A DNA stretch of 64,000 bases from Desulfovibrionaceae bacterium (GCA_019421865.1 JAHZEL010000007.1:62001-126000); one strand, 5' to 3'. Counted from the stretch's first letter, positions 33,535 to 42,782 are shown. A program made the numbers and translations. Notes: generated from the sequence alone by a model not told the origin.

Positions 33535-34728
33535 ATGCCTTCCGTATGCTTTTGCTTTGAAGTTCATCAGCCCTATCGTCTCCGCCCCTACAGCTTCTTC
33601 GATCTCGGCGCAAGAAACGACTATGAGGACGAACAGCATAACCGCGACGTGATGCGCAAGGTGGCGGAAAAGTGCTATCTGCCCATGAACGCCCTGCTTC
33701 TGGATCTCATCGAGCGCCATCAGGGCCGCTTCCGCGTTTCCTTCTCCCTCACCGGCATCGTCATCGACCAGTTCATGAAGTACACGCCGGAAGTGCTGAA
33801 CAGCTTCCGCGCGCTCGCCCGCACCGGCTGCGTGGAGTTTCTCGATGAAACCGACAACCACAGCCTCGCCTGCCTCTTCTCCGAAGACGAGTTCCGCAGT
33901 CAGATCGCCCGCCACAGGGAGCGGATGCAGGAACTCTTCGGTCAGAGCCCCCGCGCGTTCCGCAATACCGAGCTTGTGTACAACAACGAGGTGGCCCGCA
34001 TCGCGCGCGACATGGGCTATTCCGCGATTCTCGCCGAGGGAACCGAAAACGCGCTCGGCTGGCGCAGCCCCCACTATCTCTATCACCCCGCGGGCTGCCC
34101 GGACATGAAGCTCATGCTCCGGAGCTACTCTCTCTCCGACGACATCGCCTTCCGCTTCTCCGACCGGGAATGGCCCGCCTATCCGCTCATGGCCGAAACG
34201 TTCGCCGGGTGGCTGAAGAACGTCAAGGGCAACGGCGACGTGATCAATCTGTTCATGGATTACGAAACCTTCGGGGAACATCAGTGGGCGGAAACCGGCA
34301 TCTTCGACTTCATGCGGAGCCTGCCCGATCAGGTGCTGAGCGACCCCGATCTCGACTTCCTCACGGTATCCGAGGCTGCGGACCGCTATCCGGCCCGTGA
34401 CTTTCTGGACGTTCCCGGTTACATTTCCTGGGCCGACGCCGATCGCGGCCTTTCCGCATGGCTCGGCAACGACATGCAGAAGGATGCCTTCCGCGCCCTG
34501 TACGAATGTCTCGGACTCGTGAAGTACGTCAACGATCCGGCCCTGAACGAGGACTGGAGAAGGCTGCAGACCTCCGATCATCTGTACTACATGGGCACTG
34601 CCCAGGCGGCGGACGGCGACGTGCACAAGTATTTCTCCCCCTACAGGTCGCCGCTTGAAGCCTATACGAACTACATGAACATTCTGGCTGACTTCCGCAT
34701 CCGGCTCTTTGCGAAGGCCAACCAGTAA
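33535..34728 (+). CDS. Glycoside hydrolase family 57 alpha-glucan enzyme
   Basis: A 397-residue GH57 protein: the opening FCFEVHQPYR (conserved HQP), FRNTELVYNN with the likely nucleophile Glu146, and FMDYETFGEHQ with Asp242 as likely acid/base. GH57 includes alpha-amylases, 4-alpha-glucanotransferases and branching enzymes. At this length it best fits a short intracellular alpha-amylase. As no GlgB is seen in the cluster, a branching role is a possibility that the length does not favour. It starts 3 bases after the GT4 gene and ends before a hairpin terminator. Confidence 0.88.
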   Translation: MPSVCFCFEVHQPYRLRPYSFFDLGARNDYEDEQHNRDVMRKVAEKCYLPMNALLLDLIERHQGRFRVSFSLTGIVIDQFMKYTPEVLNSFRALARTGCVEFLDETDNHSLACLFSEDEFRSQIARHRERMQELFGQSPRAFRNTELVYNNEVARIARDMGYSAILAEGTENALGWRSPHYLYHPAGCPDMKLMLRSYSLSDDIAFRFSDREWPAYPLMAETFAGWLKNVKGNGDVINLFMDYETFGEHQWAETGIFDFMRSLPDQVLSDPDLDFLTVSEAADRYPARDFLDVPGYISWADADRGLSAWLGNDMQKDAFRALYECLGLVKYVNDPALNEDWRRLQTSDHLYYMGTAQAADGDVHKYFSPYRSPLEAYTNYMNILADFRIRLFAKANQ

Positions 34729-34740
34729 CAATACCAGAAA

Positions 34741-34812
34741 CTGACGCCAAAGGCCCCGCTTCTCTCCCTTTTTCTGGGGAAGCGAGGCCCTTCGCGTCAG
34801 AATTCCTTTTTT
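34741..34812 (+). terminator. Long hairpin terminator after the GH57 gene
   Basis: An imperfect stem of about 22 bases pairs CTGACGCCAAAGGCCCCGCT with the segment ending CGCGTCAG at 34800, followed by AATTCCTTTTTT. The fused synthase-phosphorylase gene starts only 12 bases later, so it may act as an attenuator between the two transcription units. Confidence 0.75.
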
Positions 34813-34823
34813 ATGGAGTTTTC

Positions 34824-37800
34824 ATGAATCAACCTTCACGCACTCATCTTTTCGAGGTCAGCTGGGAAGTGTGCAACAAGGTGGGCGGCATCTATGAGGT
34901 CGTCGCCAGCAAGGCGCAGCAGGCCATGCGCGCCTTCAACGGCGAATACATCCTCATCGGCCCCGACACCAAGCACAACACCGAGTTCACCGAGACGGAC
35001 GAGCCTTACTGGGATGCCCTGCGCTATCCCCTCAAAGACAAGGATCTGCACTGCCGTTTCGGCCGCTGGGAGATTCCCGGCCGTCCCCGCGTCATTCTCG
35101 TCGATTTCAACGGCCGGCACGACTCCAACCAGATTCTCCGTCAGCTCTGGGAACGCTTCGGCGTGGACTCTCTCTCCGGCGGCTGGGACTACATCGAACC
35201 TGTGCTCTTCAGCTACACCTGCGGCGAAGTGATCGCCACCATTCATCAGGTGCTGGCCGCACGCGACAAGAGCCACGGCATCGCCCACTTCCATGAATGG
35301 ATGTGCGGCGCGGGCATTCTCGCGCTCAAGCAGCTTGCTCCCACCATGGGCACGGTGTTCACCACCCATGCCACCGTGCTCGGCCGCGCCATGGCCGGCA
35401 ACGGCGTGGACATCTACGCCCGCATGTCGGAAATTTCGCCCTCTCAGGAAGCCTTCCGCTACAACGTGACCGCCAAGTGTTCCATGGAAACCGTCAGCGC
35501 CCGTGAAGCCGACGTGTTCACCACGGTAAGCGGCATCACCGCCGAAGAGGCCCGTCTCTTCCTCGGCCGTACGCCCGACGTCATCACCGACAACGGCCTC
35601 GATCTTTCCGTGATCCACGACTACAGCGCCGACCGTGAAAGCGCGCTTGCCAACCGCGCCCGCCTGCTGGCTCCGGTCAGCCGTCTGCTGCGCCGTGAAA
35701 TCACGCCGGACACCCGCATTCTCGTCATTTCCGGCCGCTACGAATATCACAACAAGGGCGTGGATCTCTTCCTCGACGCGCTGGCCAAGGCCCGCGCCTC
35801 CATGCAGAACACCTCCAGCAAGGTGCTCGCGCTCATGCTCATGATGGGCGGCCATACCGGCGTGGATGAAGGCGCCATCAGCGGCGATCCTTCCGTCACG
35901 GCCGATCCGTCCATGCCCGAAGCCGGTTTCCTCACGAGCCACAAGGTCTACGACGCGCCCAATGATCCCATTCTCACCACCTGCCGCCGCCTCGGCCTGA
36001 ACAATACCGCGGACGACAACGTGCAGGTGGTCTTCGTTCCCGCGCTGCTCGACGGCCACGACGGCTTCCTCGACATGCCCTACTTCGACGTGCTCTCCGG
36101 CTGCGACCTCGGCGTCTTCCCCTCCTGGTACGAACCGTGGGGATACACTCCCCATGAAAGCGCCGCCTACAGCGTTCCCACCGTCACAACCGATCTGTCG
36201 GGCTTCGGCCTCTGGATCCGTCAGCTGGAGAACGAAATCGGCCCCCAGCCCGGCATCGGCGTCATCGCCCGCCGCAACAACGACTATGAAAAGACGGTGG
36301 ACGCCCTGGCCGACGTCATCGTTCACTACGCCACCTGCTCGGACGAGGAACTCGATCAGCGCCGCCGCACCGTGCGCGCCGCGGCCGCGCATGCCGACTG
36401 GAACGAATTCTTCCGGCTCTACATGGACGCCTACGGCATGGCCAACGAGAAGGCCCATGCCCGCCGTCACGCCTCCAACCACCTTCAGACCGCCAATTTC
36501 TCCAAGGAACTCGCCATGCGTCCTTCCACCATCCCCTTCCTGCGCACTCTGAACGCCGTGTCGGAACTTCCCGAGAAGCTGCGCCGGCTGCACGACCTTT
36601 CCCGCAACGTGTGGTGGTGCTGGCAGCCCGAAGCGCTGGAACTGTTCAGAAGCATGTCTCCCGAACTGTGGGAGCAGTGCGAGCACAATCCCGTCTTCAT
36701 GGTGGAGAACACGCCTCCGGCCCGTCTGCAGGCTCTGGCTGCCGACATGACCTTCGTGAGCCGTCTGAACAGCCTTGCCGAAAAGTTCGACGCCTACATG
36801 GCTCAGCCCCTGCTCTCCGACACCATGCAGGACGGCACCGCGGCCGTTTCCGCCGACCGCCCCGTGGCCTACTTCTCCACCGAATACGGCCTGCATGAAA
36901 GCCTGCAGCTGTACTCCGGCGGCCTCGGCGTGCTCTCCGGCGACCATCTGAAGTCCTCCAGCGACGAGCGCCTGCCGCTGGTCGGCGTGGGCCTGTTCTA
37001 TCTCAACGGCTACTTCCAGCAGACCGTGGACAAGAACGGCCATCAGAATCCGCAGTATCCCGAGAATCATCCCTCCAGCCTGCCGCTCGAAGCCATGCTC
37101 GACGACAAGGGCGAGCCGCTCATGATCTCCCTGCCGCTCGGCACGCGCACCCTCTATGCCCGCATCTGGAAGCTGCAGGTCGGCCTCATTCCGCTGTATC
37201 TCATGGATACCAACGTTCCGCAGAACAATGACGACGACCGCCGCGTCACCGCCCGTCTGTACGAAGCCGACCGCGACGTGCGCATGCGTCAGGAAATTCT
37301 GCTCGGCATCGGCGGCGTGCGCATGCTGGCAGCTCTCGGCATCACGCCTTCGGTCTGGCACATGAACGAAGGTCACTCCGCCTTCCTCATCGTGGAACGT
37401 CTGCGTCAGCACATGAAGGGCGACGATCTCAGCCTCGAGGAAGCCAAGGCCCTCGTGCGCAGCTCCTGCGTGTTCACCACGCACACGCCCGTGGACGCCG
37501 GCAATGAACGCTTCTCCGTCGATCTCATGGGGCGCTACTTCCAGCCCTATGCGGACATGCTGGGCCTCGGCTGGACGGAATTCCTGAATCTCGGCCGTCA
37601 GGACGGCGGCGATCCCAACAACTTCGACATGACGGTGTTCGCGCTGCGCATGTCCTCGCAGGCCAACGGCGTGAGCGCCATGCACGGCATGGTTTCCCGC
37701 CGCATGTGGCGCAACATCTGGAAGGGCTTCACCGAAGCGGAACTGCCCATCGGTCATGTGACCAACGGCGTGCATACCGCCTCCTACGTCGGTCCCGCCT

Positions 37801-39104
37801 TCCGCATGCTGCTGAACCGCTATCTCGGTTCAGGCTGGCTTGATCTTCATCCCGAAGATCCCGCCTGGAACAAGGTGGACTCCATCCCGGACGATGAATT
37901 CTGGGCCGCCCGCCGCGCCCAGAAGCAGACGCTCATCAACGCCCTGCGCGAACGTCTGCCCCTGTGCTCCGCCTACGCCGACATTCCCGGCGAAGAGCGC
38001 ACCCGCTGGCTGTCCTCCCTTACGCAGAACACGCTCATCATCGGCTTTGCCCGCCGCTTTGCGCCCTACAAGCGCGCCACCATGCTCTTTGCCGATCCTG
38101 ATCGTCTGGCCCGTCTGCTCAACGATCCGAACCGTCCCACCGTGCTCGTCATGGCCGGCAAGGCCCATCCCGCCGACAGCAAGGGCATCGAACTCATCGA
38201 AGACGTGGTGCGCTGGTCGCGCGATCCCCGCTTCTTCGGCAAGATCTTCTTCGTGGAAAACTACAACCTCGAAGTGTCCCGCCTGCTGTCCCGCGGCTGC
38301 GACGTGTGGCTGAACACGCCCCGCCGTCCCCATGAAGCCAGCGGTACCAGCGGTGAAAAGGTGCCGGTCAACGGCGGCATCAACCTCAGCATCTCCGACG
38401 GCTGGTGGGTGGAAGGCGACAACGGCAAAAACGGCTGGACCATCGGGCCGAAGGCCACCTACGCCACGCTTTCCGCCGAACAGAACGACTATGCCGACGC
38501 CGAAAGCCTGTACCAGATCCTGGAAAACGAGGTGCTGCCACTGTTCTTCCAGCGCGATTCCGACGCCCTGCCCCACGGCTGGATAGCCGTGGCCAAGAAC
38601 TCCCTGAAGAGCCTCACCTCCATGTACGGCTGCCGCCGCATGGTGCGCGAGTACATGGAAAAGATCTATATCCCCGCCGCCCGCCGCGGCGCGGTCATGG
38701 ATGCCGACCGTCAGGCCAAGGCCCGCGCCGTCACCGCCTGGCAGCAGAGCATTCCCGGCCGCTTCAACACCACGGCCATCCAGTCCGTCGAGCTTTCTGG
38801 CATCGACGGCGACACCATCTACTGCGGCAAGCCCTTCAGCGTGAAGCTCACCCTGAATCCCGGCGACATGAACCGCGAAGAGCTGCTGGTGCAGTTCGTG
38901 CTCGGCGTGACCGACGGCATGAACTTTACCGAAGAGCCGCAGATCGTGAACCTCGCCCTGACGGGCGAAAAGGACGGCATGCTGGTGTATGAAGCCTCCT
39001 GCGAGGCCAAGTCCAACGGTCTCCATGCCTACGGCGTGCGCGTCGTGCCCTTCATCGATCCCATGGACAACGCCCTGCGCTCCGGTCTCGTGCACTGGGC
39101 GTAA
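34824..39104 (+). CDS. Fused glycogen synthase (GT3-type) and alpha-glucan phosphorylase (GT35)
   Basis: A 1426-residue single frame. Residues 1-545 match the animal/fungal-type glycogen synthase family: FEVSWEVCNKVGGIYEVV, SGRYEYHNKGVDLFLDAL, WYEPWGYTPHESAAY and TTDLSGFG. Residues 575-690 match the DUF3417 domain that precedes short bacterial phosphorylases (ELPEKLRRLHDLSRNVWWCW). Residues 690-1300 are GT35 phosphorylase with the PLP segment EASGTSGEK and Lys1179. A beta-rich tail of about 120 residues follows. One protein thus carries both polymerising and phosphorolytic domains. An ATG at 36516 with AAGGA eight bases upstream could also start a separate 862-residue phosphorylase. Confidence 0.92.
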   Translation: MNQPSRTHLFEVSWEVCNKVGGIYEVVASKAQQAMRAFNGEYILIGPDTKHNTEFTETDEPYWDALRYPLKDKDLHCRFGRWEIPGRPRVILVDFNGRHDSNQILRQLWERFGVDSLSGGWDYIEPVLFSYTCGEVIATIHQVLAARDKSHGIAHFHEWMCGAGILALKQLAPTMGTVFTTHATVLGRAMAGNGVDIYARMSEISPSQEAFRYNVTAKCSMETVSAREADVFTTVSGITAEEARLFLGRTPDVITDNGLDLSVIHDYSADRESALANRARLLAPVSRLLRREITPDTRILVISGRYEYHNKGVDLFLDALAKARASMQNTSSKVLALMLMMGGHTGVDEGAISGDPSVTADPSMPEAGFLTSHKVYDAPNDPILTTCRRLGLNNTADDNVQVVFVPALLDGHDGFLDMPYFDVLSGCDLGVFPSWYEPWGYTPHESAAYSVPTVTTDLSGFGLWIRQLENEIGPQPGIGVIARRNNDYEKTVDALADVIVHYATCSDEELDQRRRTVRAAAAHADWNEFFRLYMDAYGMANEKAHARRHASNHLQTANFSKELAMRPSTIPFLRTLNAVSELPEKLRRLHDLSRNVWWCWQPEALELFRSMSPELWEQCEHNPVFMVENTPPARLQALAADMTFVSRLNSLAEKFDAYMAQPLLSDTMQDGTAAVSADRPVAYFSTEYGLHESLQLYSGGLGVLSGDHLKSSSDERLPLVGVGLFYLNGYFQQTVDKNGHQNPQYPENHPSSLPLEAMLDDKGEPLMISLPLGTRTLYARIWKLQVGLIPLYLMDTNVPQNNDDDRRVTARLYEADRDVRMRQEILLGIGGVRMLAALGITPSVWHMNEGHSAFLIVERLRQHMKGDDLSLEEAKALVRSSCVFTTHTPVDAGNERFSVDLMGRYFQPYADMLGLGWTEFLNLGRQDGGDPNNFDMTVFALRMSSQANGVSAMHGMVSRRMWRNIWKGFTEAELPIGHVTNGVHTASYVGPAFRMLLNRYLGSGWLDLHPEDPAWNKVDSIPDDEFWAARRAQKQTLINALRERLPLCSAYADIPGEERTRWLSSLTQNTLIIGFARRFAPYKRATMLFADPDRLARLLNDPNRPTVLVMAGKAHPADSKGIELIEDVVRWSRDPRFFGKIFFVENYNLEVSRLLSRGCDVWLNTPRRPHEASGTSGEKVPVNGGINLSISDGWWVEGDNGKNGWTIGPKATYATLSAEQNDYADAESLYQILENEVLPLFFQRDSDALPHGWIAVAKNSLKSLTSMYGCRRMVREYMEKIYIPAARRGAVMDADRQAKARAVTAWQQSIPGRFNTTAIQSVELSGIDGDTIYCGKPFSVKLTLNPGDMNREELLVQFVLGVTDGMNFTEEPQIVNLALTGEKDGMLVYEASCEAKSNGLHAYGVRVVPFIDPMDNALRSGLVHWA

Positions 39105-39159
39105 CGGGCAGCGCCTTCCAAAATACGGACGGCACAGCGTCTGATCCCTTCTGACAAAG

Positions 39160-39199
39160 CATCCCCCGTGTTCTTCCTCTTCGGAAAACACGGGGGATG
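39160..39199. terminator. Bidirectional terminator-like hairpin between convergent genes
   Basis: CATCCCCCGTGTT (39160-39172) and AACACGGGGGATG (39187-39199) form a perfect 13-base stem. It lies between the converging fusion gene and nitroreductase-like gene. Neither side has a strong T run (TCTCATT on plus, CTTTGTC on minus). Confidence 0.65.
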
Positions 39200-39308
39200 T
39201 CTCATTCACGGCGCGGAACAAAACGGGCTGACGCCGCTGCAAAACAGCGCCGCGCTCAGGCGCTCCTGCGGCAGGCAGGCCCGGAGCCGGTCACGCCGAA
39301 AAATCCGG

Positions 39309-39911
39309 CTACTTCGCGGCTGCAGGATATCCCACAGGCTGCACGATGTAGATCTTCCAGTCTTCCGGCAGCGGAAGCTTTCCCTCAAGCAGATCCGTCT
39401 CCTGAGCCTTCATGACGTTGGCAAGTCCTGCGGACGCGCAGTAAAGCGCCACGTTCTCGTACATGGATCCGATGTGGAAGGCGGAATAATGATCGCTCTG
39501 CTGTGCCGCATGCAGCAGCACCATGGGAGCGCCGTTCGCATACTGCTTCAGGTAGTCGCCCTGCAGCACCTGCTCCAGCACGTTCTGCCCCGCATCATAC
39601 CGGTATACGCCGTCGGCCAGGACGACATAGACGCCGATGCGCTGATAGTTCATGGCCGTGGGCACGGTCCGTCTGCCGTCCTCACGATTCACGCCGCAGG
39701 CCGCCCACAGCACGTTCGACACTTCCTGAAGCGGAAGAGGACGACTGTCGAACGAGCGCTCCACATGCCTTCCCGCCAGGGCTTCCAGCACCGAAAGACC
39801 TCCCTGCTTCTGCGGAGCGGGCAGCTCCACCAGCATATCCGCCAGCGCCGGAGCCGGAGCGGCCAGCGTCAGGCAGCACAATACGGAAAACAGCACGTTC
39901 TTCATGTTCAT
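39309..39911 (-). CDS. Exported SagB-type nitroreductase-like protein
   Basis: A 200-residue protein with a signal peptide (MNMKNVLFSVLCCLTLAAPA, then PALAD) and a compact nitroreductase domain: RHVERSFDSRPLPLQEVSNVLWAACGVNR, RTVPTAMNYQRI, YVVLADGVYRYD and IGSMYENVALYCASAGL. These match the FMN-binding nitroreductase/SagB fold. AAAGGAG lies just before the ATG at 39911. Periplasmic placement is unusual for an FMN enzyme that needs a reduced nicotinamide; a periplasmic electron donor or export by Tat would be needed, and no twin-Arg motif is visible. Confidence 0.8.
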   Translation of the reverse strand: MNMKNVLFSVLCCLTLAAPAPALADMLVELPAPQKQGGLSVLEALAGRHVERSFDSRPLPLQEVSNVLWAACGVNREDGRRTVPTAMNYQRIGVYVVLADGVYRYDAGQNVLEQVLQGDYLKQYANGAPMVLLHAAQQSDHYSAFHIGSMYENVALYCASAGLANVMKAQETDLLEGKLPLPEDWKIYIVQPVGYPAAAK

Positions 39912-40205
39912 GGTAACTCTCCTTTCCCGTCGTCCGGAACTCCCGGTCTCAGGAAGTGCGACATGACGCTGCCCCCCTGTCTGTTTCAAGCCGAAAAGCC
40001 GGACAAACGGCGCTTTTTTGAAAATGAATATCAGAAAAGAGCGGCTGCGTCCTGCGCCATTTAAGATTTTGCAAGATTTTCTCCCGCCCGCTTTCCCTCC
40101 GGAAGTCGCCCCTCCCTTCATTGACGGGCGATGGAAGGGAATGATACTCTGAAAAAAATTTCGCGTTTTCGCCGCTTGCTTCGGAAAAACGCGTGGAGAG
40201 CATGC

Positions 40206-40442
40206 ATGCAGCAGAAAGAACTTGTGGAATTCATCGCCAGATCTCTGGTGGACAACCCCGATCAGGTCACCGTGACCGAAACCGAGGGTGACCAGGCCAC
40301 CACCCTGGAACTCTCCGTGTCCAGGGACGACCTCGGCAAGATCATCGGCAAGCAGGGCCGCACGGCGCGCGCCATCCGTACGCTTCTCGGCGCCGTGTCC
40401 GCCAAAACCAAAAAACGCGTCGTTCTGGAAATTCTCGAATAA
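40206..40442 (+). CDS. khpA: KH-domain RNA-binding protein KhpA
   Basis: A 78-residue single KH-domain protein with the GKIIGKQGRTARAIR RNA-binding loop (GKQG at 48-51). KhpA proteins bind RNA widely and often sit in the ribosome-maturation operon, as here, just before rimM. The start MQQKELVEFIARSL was chosen because GGAGAG precedes it; a 25-codon in-frame extension to 40131 lacks similarity. The stop overlaps the rimM ATG (TAATG). rpsP and ffh, its usual upstream partners, are not adjacent. Confidence 0.9.
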   Translation: MQQKELVEFIARSLVDNPDQVTVTETEGDQATTLELSVSRDDLGKIIGKQGRTARAIRTLLGAVSAKTKKRVVLEILE

Positions 40443-41044
40443 TGCCCGCCTCCTCTCTTGTTGTTCTGGGGCGTCTTGCCAAGCCCCACGGCGTCAAAGG
40501 CGACATCCGGGTAGACTACTACGCCGACTCCGCCGACCTGCTCGACAAGCCTCTCATGCTTCGCGCAGGTCGCTTTGCTCCGCGCCCCATCCGCGTCCGC
40601 GACTGGCACCTCTGGAAGGATCAGCTCATCCTCGGCATCGAAGGCTGCAACGACCGCTCCGCCGCCGAACAGCTGCGCGGTCAGGAGCTGCTCATCGACG
40701 CCTCCTTCCTGCCCGAGGCCGACGAGGACGAACCCTATCTGCGCGACCTCATCGGTCTTTCCGTGCGCCTTGAAGACGGCACTCTCGTCGGCGAGCTCGA
40801 AAGCGTGGACTTCCCCGCCGGTCAGGAAATGTGGAGCATCCGCGCCCCCGAGAGCGAGGGCGGATACGAAATTCTCTTCCCCGCCGTTCCCGAATTCGTG
40901 CTCGACATCGATCTTTCCGCGGAAACGGTGACCATCGCGCCGCCGGAAGGCCTGCTCGATCTCTACCGCGAAGGCGCCGCCTCCATTCCCGACGACGGGG
41001 ACGAAGACGACGAACAGGAAGAACGTTCCTCCCGCAGGGCATAG
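40442..41044 (+). CDS. rimM: Ribosome maturation factor RimM
   Basis: A 200-residue RimM with an N-terminal beta-barrel (VVLGRLAKPHGVKGDIRVDYY) and a C-terminal PRC barrel (YLRDLIGLSVRLEDGTLVGEL; LFPAVPEFVLDIDLSAETVTI). It helps 30S head assembly around protein S19. A short acidic tail (DDGDEDDEQEERSSRRA) extends beyond the core. Its ATG shares a base with the khpA stop, and trmD begins 6 bases after its own stop. Confidence 0.94.
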   Translation: MPASSLVVLGRLAKPHGVKGDIRVDYYADSADLLDKPLMLRAGRFAPRPIRVRDWHLWKDQLILGIEGCNDRSAAEQLRGQELLIDASFLPEADEDEPYLRDLIGLSVRLEDGTLVGELESVDFPAGQEMWSIRAPESEGGYEILFPAVPEFVLDIDLSAETVTIAPPEGLLDLYREGAASIPDDGDEDDEQEERSSRRA

Positions 41045-41050
41045 TCCGTC

Positions 41051-42367
41051 ATGCGCTACAATCTCGTCACCCTTTTTCCCGAGTGGTTCGACTCGCCCCT
41101 GTCCAGCGGTCTCATGGACAAGGCCCGCGAGGCCGGCATCGTGGAATTTTCCTTTGCCAATCCGCGCGACAAGTCCACGGACCGGCATCATTCCGTGGAC
41201 GACAGGCCCTATGGCGGCGGCCCCGGCATGGTGCTCATGCTCGATCCGCTCGTGCGCACGCTGCGTGAGCTCGCCCCCTGCAACGGACGTAAGGGCAGGC
41301 TCATCGTGCTCACTCCGGCAGGACGCCCCTTCACCCAGCAGCTGGCAAGAGAGCTGGCGCAGGAAGAGGAGCTCACGCTCGTCTGCGGCCGTTACGAAGG
41401 ATTCGACGCCCGGCTTTTCGATCTTCTGCCCGCCGAACCCGTGTGCGTGGGCGAGGCCGTGCTCAACGGCGGCGAAGCCGCGGCTCTCGCCGTCATCGAG
41501 GCCACGGCAAGACTGCAGCCCGGCTTCATGGGCAAGGATGAGTCCGGCGATGAGGAAAGCTTCAGCAACGGTCTTCTGGAGTATCCCCAGTACACGCGGC
41601 CGGACTGCTTTGAAGGACTCCGCGTTCCCGAAGTGCTGGAAGGCGGCAACCATGCGCTCATTGCGGCATGGAGGCGGGATCAGTCGGTTCTGGCCACGGC
41701 AAAGCACAGGCCGGATCTGCTCGATCATGCCGTTCTCACCCATCACGACAGGCAAATTCTGCGTGCCGAACCCCGTTTCCGTCCGGGCAAAAATCTCCAT
41801 GTGGCCCTGCTGCATCACCCGGTACGATTAAAAGATCGGAAAACGGGCACAACCTCTTTGACAAACCTTGATATTCACGATATAGCACGAATTTCCCGCA
41901 CCTATGGGATCAGTGGATTCTTCGTGGTCACGCCGCTGAAGGATCAGCTCAGACTCTTGGCAACACTGCTCTCTCATTGGACGGAAGGGCCCGGACTGTC
42001 GTTCAACCCCGACAGAGCAGAGGCCCTTCGACTGGTCAGGCCCGAGGAATCTCTGGAAAGCGCGATTGCGACGTTGACAACCGATCGCGGCCTGCCGCCC
42101 TTTGTGGTCGGCACCAGTGCCCAGCCTGTCCTAGATAAAAAACACCGGGAACGCCGGCCCGCGACCACCTTTGACGAGGTTCGACGCAGGCTCGCGGACA
42201 GGCCCGTGCTTCTCCTTCTGGGAACCGGGCATGGCATTGCGCCTGAGGTGTTGGAGCAATGCGACGCCATCCTGCCGCCGCTGCGGTGGATGGACGATTA
42301 CAATCATCTTCCCGTACGCGCCGCCGCCGCCATCCTTCTGGACAGGCTGCTCGGCGATCGGGGATAA
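41051..42367 (+). CDS. trmD: tRNA (guanine37-N1)-methyltransferase fused to a second SPOUT methyltransferase domain
   Basis: A 438-residue protein. Residues 1-240 are TrmD, which methylates G37 of tRNAs next to the anticodon: FPEWFDSPL, YGGGPGMVLM, the knot motif VCGRYEGFDARLFDLL, then the linker DESGDEESFSNGLLEYPQYTRP split over 170-195. Residues 245-438 form an extra domain (LHVALLHHPVRLKDRK, DIARISRTYGISGFFVVTP, LLLLGTGHGIAPEVLEQCD, YNHLPVRAAAAILLDRL) that matches the SPOUT-type RNA methyltransferase family PF09936, known as a stand-alone protein in Thermotoga. The second target is unknown. The rplS ATG follows 28 bp later. Confidence 0.93.
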   Translation: MRYNLVTLFPEWFDSPLSSGLMDKAREAGIVEFSFANPRDKSTDRHHSVDDRPYGGGPGMVLMLDPLVRTLRELAPCNGRKGRLIVLTPAGRPFTQQLARELAQEEELTLVCGRYEGFDARLFDLLPAEPVCVGEAVLNGGEAAALAVIEATARLQPGFMGKDESGDEESFSNGLLEYPQYTRPDCFEGLRVPEVLEGGNHALIAAWRRDQSVLATAKHRPDLLDHAVLTHHDRQILRAEPRFRPGKNLHVALLHHPVRLKDRKTGTTSLTNLDIHDIARISRTYGISGFFVVTPLKDQLRLLATLLSHWTEGPGLSFNPDRAEALRLVRPEESLESAIATLTTDRGLPPFVVGTSAQPVLDKKHRERRPATTFDEVRRRLADRPVLLLLGTGHGIAPEVLEQCDAILPPLRWMDDYNHLPVRAAAAILLDRLLGDRG

Positions 42368-42394
42368 ACACCATTTCCTCAAGGAGAGTCCCCC

Positions 42395-42742
42395 ATGGAT
42401 ATCATCAAGCAGATTGAACGCGAACACATGCGCATGGACATCCCGTCCTTCAAGCCCGGCGACACCATCAAGGTGTACCTGCGTATCGTCGAAGGCGAAA
42501 AGGAACGTATCCAGATGTTCCAGGGCAACGTGATCCGTATTCAGCGCGGCACCACCGGCGCCACCTTCACCGTCCGCAAGATCTCCGACGGCGTGGGCGT
42601 GGAACGTATTCTTCCCATGCACTCCCCCTTCATCGACCACATCGAAGTGGTGACCGAAGGCCGCGTGCGTCGTTCCCGCCTGTACTACCTGCGCGATCTG
42701 CGCGGTAAGGCTGCCCGCATCAAGCCCCGCAACCGCTATTAA
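42395..42742 (+). CDS. rplS: 50S ribosomal protein L19
   Basis: A 115-residue L19, full length: MDIIKQIEREHMR, FKPGDTIKVYLRIVEG, RIQMFQGNVIRIQRG and the C-terminal RVRRSRLYYLRDLRGKAARI. It sits at the 30S-50S interface. AAGGAGA precedes the ATG. The order khpA-rimM-trmD-rplS is the standard ribosomal operon, and two hairpins follow the stop. Confidence 0.97.
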   Translation: MDIIKQIEREHMRMDIPSFKPGDTIKVYLRIVEGEKERIQMFQGNVIRIQRGTTGATFTVRKISDGVGVERILPMHSPFIDHIEVVTEGRVRRSRLYYLRDLRGKAARIKPRNRY

Positions 42743-42782
42743 GATTCCGACCCGGATTCCGGGTCAGTCTTTCCAGCAGATG

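Noticed and set aside
34836..37775. 979-codon minus-strand frame opposite the glycogen synthase-phosphorylase gene
   Set aside because: Composition typical of an antisense shadow of a GC-rich gene, no recognisable motifs, and the plus-strand protein has clear domains throughout.
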